A stretch of DNA of 64,000 nt from contig NZ_BSVC01000009.1 in assembly GCF_030269905.1 (NCBI RefSeq), forward strand, positions 124,001 through 188,000, in the 5' to 3' direction. The DNA is from Pelosinus sp. IPA-1. Its GTDB lineage: Bacteria; Bacillota; Negativicutes; DSM-13327. The notes below the pieces were generated by a model that made no database searches, had not been told where the DNA came from, and saw only the letters and a list, made by a program, of their open reading frames with translations. The position numbers and the translations under genes are program-made. Of the stretch, positions 34,451 through 43,733 are shown one piece after another. How positions within the stretch are numbered: the stretch's first letter is position 1; the number at the start of each line of letters is the position of its first letter.

Positions 34451-35437
34451 TTAGTCAAGAACATAAACTTTTACTACGCGTCTACCAAATCTCCAAGCTT
34501 CACTGTCATCTTCCATACATAAATCAATACGGTTACCAACAATAGCACCACCAACGTCAGCAGCCGTAGCTAAGCCATACCCCTGTACATACACCTTGGT
34601 TCCAAGAGGTATGACATCAGGATCCACGGCCACAATACCACGGCGAGCTTGTACGCCGGTTGCCGTTATACCAGCCGATGATCCATCCGTTGGCAGGTAA
34701 GCACTGGCCTCCATTGCTTCTACTCGACTAAATCTCATGGATCCCCTGGATGTTTCAATCATATCCCGAGTACCCACATGAATGACCTGAGGTTTTGGCG
34801 CCTCTTTAATCTTCTCACTAACTTGTTCAGCACTTACCTCTACACCATCAGCAAAATGAATACGAACAGTAACGGTTTTAATACCATCCTGTCCGTCTTC
34901 TACAACTCTCTCTACACCCTTTTCCATTGTGGAATCAGGCTGACGAACTACTGTAAATCGTTCGGGTACGTCGCGTTCAACAACTTTTTCCGTTAACGAT
35001 ACAGCCTGAATCACCATATTTGCTTCTAACTTGGTCTGTCCATCGGGAATAAGCTTAGTATTTTCTTTTTCTAGTCCCAGACTTTCAGCCAATTCTCCTA
35101 TCGTAGGTTTAGCAGTAACTAGTACCTCTGTTTTTCCTCGATAGGTCATTGTAACAGGCACAGCACGATATACAGAAATCACGCTGCCATCAGCCAGTTT
35201 TGCTGTTGACAGACGATATTCGTCTTTGGATCCTAAATTTATTCCGGCTTGAGCTAAAACCTCTTCCGGTTTACTATGTAATGTGCTAATCATCATGGTG
35301 CTGCCATCAACGGCAATTTGAACTTTTTTGTTGGCAAACATGAACCCTGTCGCCACCAATAAAACAGTGAATAGTGAGAGAAGTAGGGGTAGCATCTTTT
35401 GTCGAAAAATAATTTTTTTCAATTCAATTTGACGCAT
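34451..35437 (-). CDS. YabE-like surface protein (DUF348, G5 and 3D domains)
   Basis: 328 residues. A signal anchor about 15-35 (MLPLLLSLFTVLLVATGF), two DUF348 repeats (about 45-150), a G5 domain (about 155-230) and a C-terminal 3D domain (from 250: MEASAYLPTDGSSAGITATGV ... VDPDVIPLGTKVYV ... DVGGAIVGNRIDL) with three conserved Asp that form a lytic-transglycosylase-like active site. It probably cleaves peptidoglycan. Start at ATG 35435-35437 after AAGGAGG. Position between rnmV and tatD matches yabE of Bacillus. Confidence 0.92.
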   Translation of the reverse strand: MRQIELKKIIFRQKMLPLLLSLFTVLLVATGFMFANKKVQIAVDGSTMMISTLHSKPEEVLAQAGINLGSKDEYRLSTAKLADGSVISVYRAVPVTMTYRGKTEVLVTAKPTIGELAESLGLEKENTKLIPDGQTKLEANMVIQAVSLTEKVVERDVPERFTVVRQPDSTMEKGVERVVEDGQDGIKTVTVRIHFADGVEVSAEQVSEKIKEAPKPQVIHVGTRDMIETSRGSMRFSRVEAMEASAYLPTDGSSAGITATGVQARRGIVAVDPDVIPLGTKVYVQGYGLATAADVGGAIVGNRIDLCMEDDSEAWRFGRRVVKVYVLD

Positions 35438-35638
35438 AAAATACCTCCTTTTCAAACGTTTGAGTATTATACCACGAGTTTCATTTATTGTCCAATATTA
35501 TTTTAACTTTTATTAATTATTTTGCTAAATTATATAGATTATTTGCCAAAATGTCCTTATTTATGCATGAATTAGAAAATGGTCATCTTAATCCTTAAAA
35601 TTAAGAAATCGATTAAAACTAACCTCCTTTTCTAAAAC

Positions 35639-35676
35639 AAAAAGTGGGAATACTCTCTATAAAGATATTCCCACAT
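35639..35676 (-). terminator. Terminator downstream of tatD
   Basis: On the minus strand GTGGGAATATCTTT pairs with AGAGTATTCCCAC, followed by T5. Confidence 0.75.
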
Positions 35677-35699
35677 AAGGTAATTTATTCTGTTAATTT

Positions 35700-36461
35700 C
35701 TATATTTTAAATAAACTTCTTATGTTCTCTCGGTTTGCCTTAGCTAATACAGACAATTCTATACCACGCAAATCGGCAACCTGTTGGGCAACTAACTTTA
35801 CATAAGCAGGCTCGTTCCTTTTCCCCCTATGAGGATGTGGTGTTAAATAAGGAGAGTCCGTTTCCACTAACAACCTATCCAGAGGAACCGTTGCCGCAAT
35901 TTCTGGAAGCTTTGCAGCATTTTTAAAGGTAATGGGACCTGCAATAGAGATATAAAGCCCCATCTTTAGTACTTCACGGGCCATTTCTAAGCTACCAGAA
36001 AAGCAATGCAATACACCTGGCGCTCCTTTGGCTTCCTTTTTCAAAATATCTAAAATCTCTCCATGTGCATCACGGTCATGAATAATAAAGGGTACACCCG
36101 TTTGCCGCGCAACATCAAGTTGACGAATAAAAACCGCCCGTTGCACTTCCCGAGGTGATAAATCATAGTAATAGTCTAAGCCAATTTCACCAATCGCTAC
36201 AACTTTATGTAACTTTGTCCACTGAGCGAGTTGTTCGTAATCTTCTTCCGAAGCGTCTTTTGCGTCATGGGGATGGATGCCTACAGCTGCATAGATATTT
36301 TCATACTTTTGTGTTAAGGCTATAGAACGAGCCGAGGAAGCCATACAAGCACCTACATTAATGATTCCTGTTATACCATTTTCTAAGGCTCTAGCCACTA
36401 CTTGATCACGATCATTATCAAATTTTTCATCATCAATATGAGCATGAGAGTCAAATAACAT
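35700..36461 (-). CDS. TatD-family metal-dependent hydrolase
   Basis: 253 residues, TIM-barrel DNase family. Metal ligands visible: FDSHAHIDDEKFD (HxH), GEIGLDYYYD (Glu), FIIHDRDAHGEIL (His) and LHCFSGSLE (His), and VETDSPYLTPHPHRGKRNEP (Asp). YabD position between yabE and metG. Confidence 0.94.
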   Translation of the reverse strand: MLFDSHAHIDDEKFDNDRDQVVARALENGITGIINVGACMASSARSIALTQKYENIYAAVGIHPHDAKDASEEDYEQLAQWTKLHKVVAIGEIGLDYYYDLSPREVQRAVFIRQLDVARQTGVPFIIHDRDAHGEILDILKKEAKGAPGVLHCFSGSLEMAREVLKMGLYISIAGPITFKNAAKLPEIAATVPLDRLLVETDSPYLTPHPHRGKRNEPAYVKLVAQQVADLRGIELSVLAKANRENIRSLFKI

Positions 36462-36490
36462 AGAAAAACAACTCCTTTATTCTAGTTGAC

Positions 36491-36514
36491 AAAAGCGCCT
36501 ATTGCAGGCGCTTT
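36491..36514 (-). terminator. Terminator of metG
   Basis: AAAAGCGCCT/AGGCGCTTTT stem downstream of metG. It is separated from the metG stop by the inserted element copy 5. On both strands a T-rich stretch follows, but metG is the only upstream gene on the minus strand. Confidence 0.7.
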
Positions 36515-36530
36515 TGCTTTTTTATGTAAA

Positions 36531-36765
36531 TTTATCCGATGACTAAACCGATCTAAGACTCCCATCTTCATCTCGTTAACAGCCTGTAATATCCTGCCCT
36601 CTGCTTAGGATAACAGTCTGTAAAACTCCAAGTAAGTTCGCTCTAAGGATTTTCGAATCCAAGATTCACTTATATAAATGGGAGTTAAGAGCGGCTAAGT
36701 CTTGGATAAGTGCGACTAGGGTTAGATGGAGTTAAAACTCCATCTGAATCAAGTCTTCTTTATTT
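36531..36765 (+). repeat. TTTAT-bounded palindromic element, copy 5 (long form)
   Basis: Same orientation relative to metG as copy 1 to glyA. TTTAT at 36531-36535 and at 36759-36763. The apex insert is the same as in copy 4. The right-hand pentamer supplies the metG stop codon. The element lies between the stop and the terminator of metG. Confidence 0.85.
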
Positions 36766-38694
36766 CACTTTACTGCCAGCTGGCATTTCGGGGGCAGTGA
36801 CAACAATTAGTTTTTCATCACAAGAAGCAGCAAGTACCATACCACGGGATTCAATTCCTCTAATTTTCGCCGGTTTTAGATTAATTATCATCACTACACT
36901 TTTTCCTACCAAATCTTCTGGTGCATAATGTTTGGCGATTCCTGATACAATGGTGCGTTGTTCCGTACCTAAATCTACTGTAAGTTTTAAAAGCTTATCA
37001 GCCTTTTCCACCTTTTCAGCTGCTAGTACAGTAACCACTCTAAGATCCATTTTTGCAAACTCTTCAATTGTTACTTCAGGTAAACTATTTGTAGCCTCTG
37101 CCACCACATTTGTTTTTGGTTTTTCTTCTGTCTTTTCCTCAACTGGAATTTCAGCTACTTTATCCTCAATCCGTGGGAAAATTGGTTCTGGTTTTGCTAC
37201 CACGCCATTGATTGGAAGTTTCCCCCAACCTTTGACATCCTCTAAGGATACGGTTTTAAAGTCAGTAGGAATGCCTAGCTGAGCCCAAATTTTAGGCCCT
37301 GTAACCGGCATAAAAGGATAAATAAGAACTCCTACGACTCTAAGAGTTTCAGCCAAATTGTACAATACCGTGTTGAGACGCGCTCTCTTAGCCTCATCCT
37401 TAGCAAGTGCCCATGGTGCTGTTTCATCAATATATTTATTGGTACGGCTGATCAATGTCCACACTATTTTGATGGCAGCATTAATATCCATGCCATCCAT
37501 TAACTTTTCATACTGATTTACAGTACTTTTTACTAGCTCTGCCAGGGCTCTGTCAACTTCTTCTACATCACCAGCCGGCTTAATAACCCCTTCATTGAAG
37601 CGGCCAATCATATTTAAAGTCCGATGTAATAAATTGCCTAAGTCATTGGCCAAATCTGCATTTATACGGTTAATTAACGCTTCCCGCGAAAAATTTCCAT
37701 CCAACCCTAATGTAATTTCTCTAAGTAGAAAATATCGGATGGCATCTGGACCAAATTCTTCAATTAAAGCCACTGGATCAATTACATTACCTTTGGATTT
37801 GGACATCTTATCCCCTTCCATGATTAGCCAGCCATGGCCATATACCTGGGAAGGTAGTTCAAGATCCAAAGCCATTAGAATAATTGGCCAAATAATACTA
37901 TGAAACCGCACAATTTCCTTGCCTACTAAATGTATATCTGCTGGCCAGAATTTTGTAAATTTCTCTTGGTCATCAAGATATCCAGCAGCGGTAATATAAT
38001 TAGTTAAAGCATCAAACCATACATAAACTACATGTTTGGTATCAAATGGCACGGGAATGCCCCAATCAAAGGTAGTACGAGAAACACATAAATCTTCTAG
38101 ACCACCCTTAATAAAATTGAGCATCTCATTTCGTCTAGTGATTGGCTGAATAAATTCAGGATTACTTTCAATATAAGCAAGCAATCGATCTTGATATTTA
38201 GACATACGGAAAAAATAGCTTTCTTCTTGTACCATTTCTACAGGACGACCACAATCCGGACATTTTCCATCTACAACCTGACGTTCAATCCAAAATGTCT
38301 CGCAAGGCGTACAGTACCAGCCTTCATAAGCAGCTTTATAAATGTCACCTTTGTCATAAATCTTTTGGAAAATAGCTTGTACTACCTCATGATGGCGTCG
38401 TTCTGTTGTACGGATAAAATCATCATTAGAAATATTAAGCTTTTCCCATAATTGCTTAAAGGAATCTACAATTTTATCAACATAAGCAATCGGAGTAACA
38501 TTTTGTTCCGCAGCTTTTCGCTGAATTTTTTGGCCGTGTTCATCAGAACCTGTAAGAAAAAGAACCTCGCAACCATTCAAACGTTTGTACCTAGCCGCTG
38601 CATCTGCAATTGTTGTCGTATAAGCATGACCGATATGTAAACGATCACTAGGGTAGTAAATTGGTGTTGAAATATAAAATGGTTTTTTTTCCAT
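36760..38694 (-). CDS. metG: Methionyl-tRNA synthetase
   Basis: 644 residues. HIGH-like motif HIGHAYTT, the KMSKSKGNVIDP motif, and the Zn-binding CTPCETFW...CPDCG cluster (type 1-Zn) are seen, with a C-terminal tRNA-binding EMAP-like domain (about 545-644: FAKMDLRVVTVLAAEKVEKADKLLKL). A Pro/Glu-rich linker joins the parts. Start at ATG 38692-38694 after AAGGAGG. No T-box leader was recognised. Confidence 0.96.
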   Translation of the reverse strand: MEKKPFYISTPIYYPSDRLHIGHAYTTTIADAAARYKRLNGCEVLFLTGSDEHGQKIQRKAAEQNVTPIAYVDKIVDSFKQLWEKLNISNDDFIRTTERRHHEVVQAIFQKIYDKGDIYKAAYEGWYCTPCETFWIERQVVDGKCPDCGRPVEMVQEESYFFRMSKYQDRLLAYIESNPEFIQPITRRNEMLNFIKGGLEDLCVSRTTFDWGIPVPFDTKHVVYVWFDALTNYITAAGYLDDQEKFTKFWPADIHLVGKEIVRFHSIIWPIILMALDLELPSQVYGHGWLIMEGDKMSKSKGNVIDPVALIEEFGPDAIRYFLLREITLGLDGNFSREALINRINADLANDLGNLLHRTLNMIGRFNEGVIKPAGDVEEVDRALAELVKSTVNQYEKLMDGMDINAAIKIVWTLISRTNKYIDETAPWALAKDEAKRARLNTVLYNLAETLRVVGVLIYPFMPVTGPKIWAQLGIPTDFKTVSLEDVKGWGKLPINGVVAKPEPIFPRIEDKVAEIPVEEKTEEKPKTNVVAEATNSLPEVTIEEFAKMDLRVVTVLAAEKVEKADKLLKLTVDLGTEQRTIVSGIAKHYAPEDLVGKSVVMIINLKPAKIRGIESRGMVLAASCDEKLIVVTAPEMPAGSKVK

Positions 38695-39094
38695 AGCTTT
38701 TAATAGCCTCCTTATATTGTGTAACATAAACTAATTATAGTAGTAAACTTTAGTAAATTCCAGATTTAAAAGACCAATTCCCCTTTACTTATGTAAACTT
38801 ATATGTATTACACTTAAAATTCTTTACAATAATATTTCATGCCATAATTCGACATTTAAATTATTTTTTTATATCCTTTTAAGATGATCCTATTTTACCA
38901 AAAATATACACTAATGTCGAATGATTCTAGTCTCTTTCCACCGTTCCCCTCATTATGACAAAATTCTCTGGAGTATTGTACAACATATTTACTGTTATGG
39001 TAAAAATAGGTTGACAGCTTGTATAATTTTTGGTAGTATTTAGTTAGACATAAATTGTCGAATGTTGTTGTAATGAGAGGAGAAATCAATTACT
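38695..39094. other. Intergenic region metG/abrB-like (divergent)
   Basis: 400 bp. It contains the abrB promoter at the right and a possible -10 (TATAAT on the minus strand, 38734-38739) for metG. The remainder is AT-rich without structure that I can name. Confidence 0.5.
39011..39039 (+). promoter_or_regulatory. Sigma-A promoter of the AbrB-like gene
   Basis: TTGACA at 39011-39016, 17 bases, TAGTAT at 39034-39039, 56 bp before the ATG. Confidence 0.7.
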
Positions 39095-39352
39095 ATGAAA
39101 TCAACTGGTATTGTAAGAAAAGTGGACGAGCTTGGCAGGGTCGTTATTCCAATTGAATTACGCCGTACACTCTCCATTGAAGAAAAAGATGCTCTAGAAA
39201 TTTATGTAGATAGCGATCGTATCATTTTGCGCAAATATGAACCAGCTTGTTCTTGTGTGTTCTGTGGTAACGCTGATGAAGTAACGGTCTTTAAAAATAA
39301 AAACATCTGTAAAGAATGTTTAGATGCTATGACAGTAACAAAAGCTGTTTAA
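39095..39352 (+). CDS. AbrB-family transition-state regulator
   Basis: 85 residues. N-terminal swapped-hairpin DNA-binding domain: STGIVRKVDELGRVVIPIELRRTLSI, LEIYVDSDRIILRKYEP. The C-terminal part has CSCVFCGN...NICKECLDAM, a possible metal-binding Cys motif that Bacillus AbrB lacks but clostridial AbrB proteins often have. GAGAGGAG ribosome site. Same position as abrB in Bacillus, between rsmI and metG. Confidence 0.92.
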   Translation: MKSTGIVRKVDELGRVVIPIELRRTLSIEEKDALEIYVDSDRIILRKYEPACSCVFCGNADEVTVFKNKNICKECLDAMTVTKAV

Positions 39353-39356
39353 GATC

Positions 39357-39389
39357 TATAAGAGGTTCTATAACCTCTTATTTTTTTTG
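39357..39389 (+). terminator. Terminator of the AbrB-like gene
   Basis: ATAAGAGGTT/AACCTCTTAT stem with T8 following. Confidence 0.88.
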
Positions 39390-39402
39390 TCCAAAATTAA
39401 AA

Positions 39403-40251
39403 TTACTCCAATGTAGCCTGGTAGACTTCTCTTTTTGATAACCCTCTTTTAAGTGCAATCGTTTTGATCGCTTCTTTTTTAGCTACACCTGTTTCCATTA
39501 GTCTTATGACGGCTTCTTCTAGTGTAAGTTGTTCCCCGTCTGCCTCTTGCAGCTCCAAATCTTCATCACATGTTTGTCCACCTACAATAAGAGTAAATTC
39601 CCCCCTAGGATCATTTTCGGCAAAATGCACGGCTAAAGTCTCTAATGAGCCTCGAATAAACTCTTCAAATTTCTTTGTGAGTTCTCTAGCTGCTACTGCT
39701 GGCCTCTCGCCAAATGCCCCACTAAGTTCTGTTAATGTTTGTTTTATCCGATGGGGCGATTCATAAAACACCATCGTATAAGGATTGGCAGCAAAGCTGG
39801 TTAGTAATTCCCGACGTTTTTTTTTGTTTTTTGGTAAAAATCCGATAAACGTAAACATTGTTGTATCTAGGCCTGAGGAAACGAGTGCTGATAAGGCGGC
39901 ATTCGCTCCAGGTAAAGGCACTACCTGGATACCTGCCTCTATCGCTAATTGCACTAAATCAGAACCTGGATCTGAAATTCCCGGCAAACCAGCATCACTT
40001 ACTACAGCAACATCTTCTCCTGTCAGTAAGCGTTCTATTATCTCAGGACCTCTTGTCACTTTGTTATGTTCATGATAGCTAACTAGACGAGTATGTATTT
40101 CGAAATGACTTAACAATTTGCGAGTATGACGCGTATCCTCCGCGGCAATGACGCTAACTTCACTAAGTACCCTCACTGCTCGGTAAGTCATGTCTTCTAA
40201 ATTTCCAATCGGCGTAGCGCACAAATACAACATACCAATTTTCTCGACCAA
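39403..40251 (-). CDS. rsmI: 16S rRNA 2'-O-ribose C1402 methyltransferase
   Basis: SAM-dependent methylase: LYLCATPIGNLEDMTYRAVR, AEDTRHTRKLL, SDAGLPGISDPGSDLV and PGANAALSALVSSGL are RsmI signatures. 282 residues. The codon at 40249-40251 is TTG with GGAAGTG about ten bases upstream; ATG six codons later is the alternative start. Confidence 0.94.
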   Translation of the reverse strand: MVEKIGMLYLCATPIGNLEDMTYRAVRVLSEVSVIAAEDTRHTRKLLSHFEIHTRLVSYHEHNKVTRGPEIIERLLTGEDVAVVSDAGLPGISDPGSDLVQLAIEAGIQVVPLPGANAALSALVSSGLDTTMFTFIGFLPKNKKKRRELLTSFAANPYTMVFYESPHRIKQTLTELSGAFGERPAVAARELTKKFEEFIRGSLETLAVHFAENDPRGEFTLIVGGQTCDEDLELQEADGEQLTLEEAVIRLMETGVAKKEAIKTIALKRGLSKREVYQATLE

Positions 40252-40306
40252 ATACTTTCACTTCCTTTTATGGTATAGAATAGTAACTAAGGCGTACACT
40301 TCAAGT

Positions 40307-40397
40307 TTTTTGAACCGCAGAGGCGCAGAGGATGCAGAGAGAAATTTCAGATCTCGTAATAACGCCTGTTTTGGTGTGCCCACTGCGGCTCAATTAT
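40307..40397. repeat. GCAGAGGCGCAGAG-type repeat
   Basis: TTTTGAACCGCAGAGGCGCAG, then GATGCAGAGAG, with an imperfect complement (CACTGCGGCTCAATTATT) at 40380-40397. Same family as at 55.6 kb. Intergenic, between rsmI and trmN6. Confidence 0.55.
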
Positions 40398-40488
40398 TCC
40401 TCAATACATCCTTAAAATCAGATTTGCTCTGTAGGTGCTAAACGAGAACGAGTAATGGGTATATAGCTACCCGTTACTCGTTACTTTA

Positions 40489-41238
40489 CTATCTATACTC
40501 TTTATAATACTTCGTTATTTCTTCACTATAGCTGCCATCAGATTTGTAGACAATTAGCGGTGGTAATACCTCAAGGCCTGGATTTGCTCCTCGTATGCCT
40601 TCTACTAAGAGCATGGTCGGTTTTTTATCAATACTACTGTATACAAGTTGTAACCTTTTTGGTTCAATGCCGGCCTGACTCATTATCGTTAATATTTCCG
40701 CCATACGTTCCGGCAAGTGAACCATAGCAAATCGTCCACGGCGATATTTCAACAAATAACGAGCAGCATTTATAACATCTTCTAACGTAGCAGTTACTTC
40801 ATGCCTTGCCATAGCCACTTTATCATTTGGATTTATGTGACCTCCGCCGACTGGACGATAGGGTGGGTTAGAAACTACCAAATCGTAACCATCTGAGGAA
40901 AATATATCTTTCACTTTACACAAGTCACCTTGCATAATCGTTACTTTCTCATCTAATTTATTTAAATTAACACTGCGACTTGCCATAGCAGCCATGGATT
41001 GACTCAATTCTAGGCCAATTACATGTCCAATGCCTCTTGTTGCCAAAATTAGAGAAATCACACCAGTTCCTGTCCCCAAATCTACCGCCTTTGCCCCTGG
41101 CCTTACAGTAGCAAAGTGGGATAACAGCACCGCATCTAAAGAAAAACAAAATTCCTTCTCATGCTGAATTATCTTTAGATTCCCAATGAGCAAATCATCC
41201 AATCGCTCCTCTAGGCCTAATACCACTTGGTTATCCAT
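40489..41238 (-). CDS. tRNA1(Val) (adenine37-N6)-methyltransferase, TrmN6 family
   Basis: About 249 residues (YabB family). SAM motif AVDLGTGTGVISLILA and catalytic VVSNPPYRPVGGG; the AMARHEV motif is typical. Start at ATG 41236-41238 (MDNQVVLGLEERLDDL) after AAGGAT; six extra codons are possible upstream. Overlaps the ricT 3' end by 8 bp. Confidence 0.88.
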   Translation of the reverse strand: MDNQVVLGLEERLDDLLIGNLKIIQHEKEFCFSLDAVLLSHFATVRPGAKAVDLGTGTGVISLILATRGIGHVIGLELSQSMAAMASRSVNLNKLDEKVTIMQGDLCKVKDIFSSDGYDLVVSNPPYRPVGGGHINPNDKVAMARHEVTATLEDVINAARYLLKYRRGRFAMVHLPERMAEILTIMSQAGIEPKRLQLVYSSIDKKPTMLLVEGIRGANPGLEVLPPLIVYKSDGSYSEEITKYYKEYR

Positions 41239-42052
41239 TGTTATCCTTCTCAACAACCTCTTCCCATGGAATAACTACCGTATTACCACTCGAAAGCAAT
41301 ACCGCTGCGTTTTTTTTGGCTTGGTTGACAGATGTGACTTTGCCTTCTCCATCTATCGTAATGACCTCACATCCAACAACCGGAGGGGCAATTTTTTTGC
41401 AGCAAGGTCCATAGGAGTCATTTTCATATTTTAAGCAACACATTAAGCGTCCACAAATCCCCGATATCTTTGTAGGATTAAGAGAAAGCTTTTGATCTTT
41501 AGCCATTCGAATCGAGACGGGCTCAAAATCTCCTAAGAAAGTAGAGCAACATAATGGTCTGCCGCAGCAGCCGATTCCTCCCATCATTTTCGCTTCATCC
41601 CGTACACCAATTTGTCTAAGTTCAATGCGAGTACGAAATACAGCTGCTAAATCCTTGACTAAATCACGAAAGTCAATACGTCCTTCCGCAGTAAAATAAA
41701 AAATAATTTTGTTTACATCAAAAGTATACTCTACATCAACTAATTTCATATTGAGACCATGCGTTTTTATTTTCTGTTCGCAAATAGAAAAAGATTCCTT
41801 TTCCTTTGCCCTATTTTCCTCTACCTTAATGCTATCCTCAGCAGTTGCTTTACGCTGCACTGTTTTTAACGGGGCTACAATCGCATCCTCGGTTACTTCT
41901 CGTGGCGCAATTACAACTTCACCATATTCTAATCCTCTAGCAGTTTCAACAATTACAAAATCCCCTGCCACCAGCATAATGTCACCAGGTGCAAAATAAT
42001 AAACTTTGCCAGCTTTTTTAAAACGAACACCTACTACTGTTTCCACCTTCAA
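41231..42052 (-). CDS. ricT: PSP1-domain protein RicT (YaaT)
   Basis: 273 residues. PSP1 domain in the N-terminal part (VVGVRFKKAGKVYYF, VIVETARGLEYGEVV); a Cys cluster follows (GGIGCCGRPLCCSTFL, GICGRLMCCLKYE), the site of iron-sulfur binding in the Ric complex. In Bacillus RicT acts with RicA and RicF on RNase Y processing and on sporulation phosphorelay. Overlaps holB by 4 bp. Confidence 0.93.
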   Translation of the reverse strand: MKVETVVGVRFKKAGKVYYFAPGDIMLVAGDFVIVETARGLEYGEVVIAPREVTEDAIVAPLKTVQRKATAEDSIKVEENRAKEKESFSICEQKIKTHGLNMKLVDVEYTFDVNKIIFYFTAEGRIDFRDLVKDLAAVFRTRIELRQIGVRDEAKMMGGIGCCGRPLCCSTFLGDFEPVSIRMAKDQKLSLNPTKISGICGRLMCCLKYENDSYGPCCKKIAPPVVGCEVITIDGEGKVTSVNQAKKNAAVLLSSGNTVVIPWEEVVEKDNNG

Positions 42053-43038
42053 ACCCCCCTTGCCAAATCATATATTTTTATCAGTAACGCTTCACTTGTA
42101 AGCCTTGTATTTGCATTGGCCTGAAAGGCTCGCCTAGCAGCTTCCACTACTTTAATGGCTTTCGTTAATTGACTTTCCTTCCACCGATCAGCCTGTTCAC
42201 TCAATTCTTCCACAATATCTATATTAAACACAAATTGCTTGCCTTGCCCCGTTACAAGCAATAGTATATCACGCAATATATAGGTTAAATACCTTATTAT
42301 ATCTAAAATTTCGTTACGCTCCATTTTTTCTAATTTAGCTGAAATATCCCATATCTTATCAATACCGCCATAAACTACTCTTTCCATTATCTCCATTGCC
42401 TGATTCCGCAGGGTAAAACCTTCTGGTTGAAGCAATGCAATTGCAATCCCCATACGGCCGGCACTAAGGCGAGCTGCCACCTCAGACTGTCCTGGCAAGT
42501 AGCCTTTGTTAATTAACGCTTGGACTAACTCATCATCCATTAAAGGCTGAAAAGAAATCACCATACAGCGAGATAAAATAGTAGTCAGCATCATATCTTT
42601 ACTTGCAGTAGTTAATATAAATATAATTTCTCCTGGTGGGTCTTCTAGCACCTTCAATAAACTATTAGTTGCTTGCGTGGTCATTAACTGAGCATTGTCA
42701 ATGATACACACCTTTCGCTGGCTAATATAGGGCGCCAACGAAACTTCATGCTGCAAATTCCGAATCTGTTCAATTTTAATAGTTACCCCATCAGGGACAA
42801 TTGATAAAAAATCAGGATGACTATCATAGGACATTTGTAAACAAGAAGGACACTTACCACAAGGTCGTTCTTCCTCATTATTACATAATAAAGCCGTTGC
42901 CAGTACTTTCGCAACCATACTCTTACCAATACCAGTCGGTCCAGCAAGTAAAACAGCATGAGGCATACGTTTGCTTTTTTCCATATGACGCAATATCGCT
43001 ACCTGGTCCTTATGTCCAATTACATCATTCCACTCCAT
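42049..43038 (-). CDS. holB: DNA polymerase III subunit delta'
   Basis: 329 residues, AAA+ clamp-loader subunit: HAVLLAGPTGIGKSMVAKVLATALL (Walker A), CGKCPSC zinc module, VCIIDNAQLMTTQATNSLLKVLEDPP, and the sensor ILTTASKDMMLTTILSRCMVI. N-terminus MEWNDVIGHKDQV is typical. Confidence 0.94.
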   Translation of the reverse strand: MEWNDVIGHKDQVAILRHMEKSKRMPHAVLLAGPTGIGKSMVAKVLATALLCNNEEERPCGKCPSCLQMSYDSHPDFLSIVPDGVTIKIEQIRNLQHEVSLAPYISQRKVCIIDNAQLMTTQATNSLLKVLEDPPGEIIFILTTASKDMMLTTILSRCMVISFQPLMDDELVQALINKGYLPGQSEVAARLSAGRMGIAIALLQPEGFTLRNQAMEIMERVVYGGIDKIWDISAKLEKMERNEILDIIRYLTYILRDILLLVTGQGKQFVFNIDIVEELSEQADRWKESQLTKAIKVVEAARRAFQANANTRLTSEALLIKIYDLARGV

Positions 43039-43047
43039 ACTGCACCT

Positions 43048-43494
43048 CTACATATATAAATCCACTAGCATGCCACGAATTGCGTCTTGCTTCGCTAAGA
43101 TATCCAGCTTCTTTTCCTGCCCTTGGCGCACATCTTCAGTTAAACTATCTAACGTCGCATCCACTTTTTTAATGATGGTATACACTTTCTGTCTACCATG
43201 GCGATCCCAACCTTGTTGCGATTGTAACGTATACATACGTCCTACCGCCTCACCAACAAATTGCCGTACTACTTCACGATATTTTTTAAGTTCGGAATAG
43301 GTAGGTACTTCACCTAATTTTTTCCCTTGATTGTCAATCTCCACCAATAAGGCGTTTAATCTTTCTCGAGATTGTCCATCCTGATTTTTGAGCAGGTCTG
43401 AGGCGAAATGGCCTTGAGATGTCTCGGTCTTATTCGTAGTATCTCTCTCCTGGAGAGATGGTAACTGAGGAGCACCCAACGTATTAATTTTCAT
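43048..43494 (-). CDS. YaaR-family protein (DUF327)
   Basis: 148 residues, mostly helical, DUF327: LLVEIDNQGKKLGEVPTYSELKKYREVVRQFVGEAV. Function unknown; in Bacillus yaaR lies before holB as here. Ends 10 bp before the holB start. Confidence 0.9.
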   Translation of the reverse strand: MKINTLGAPQLPSLQERDTTNKTETSQGHFASDLLKNQDGQSRERLNALLVEIDNQGKKLGEVPTYSELKKYREVVRQFVGEAVGRMYTLQSQQGWDRHGRQKVYTIIKKVDATLDSLTEDVRQGQEKKLDILAKQDAIRGMLVDLYM

Positions 43495-43662
43495 ATAGGT
43501 CAGTCACTGCCTTTCACGCTATATTGAGCCACAATTTACTAGAATTACAAAATAACATTTGATCATTTAAATTATAATTGTTTTACAGTAAATAATCAAT
43601 TTATGCTTTTATTACTAGTAAAATAACCTATTTTCACAAGAAAACTATTTTTTTGTGAAATA

Positions 43663-43691
43663 TTGACTCTCATTACCAATTATCGTATACT
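43663..43691 (+). promoter_or_regulatory. Sigma-A promoter of the antiporter gene
   Basis: TTGACT at 43663-43668, 17-base spacer, TATACT at 43686-43691. Confidence 0.75.
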
Positions 43692-43733
43692 AATTCCAAT
43701 AACTTTAGGCACAATATAATATCTTGTTTTTTT

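Noticed and set aside
38695-39094. T-box or SAM riboswitch before metG
   Set aside because: No T-box sequence (the AGGGTGGNACCGCG-like core) or SAM aptamer motif was found; only AT-rich DNA is present.
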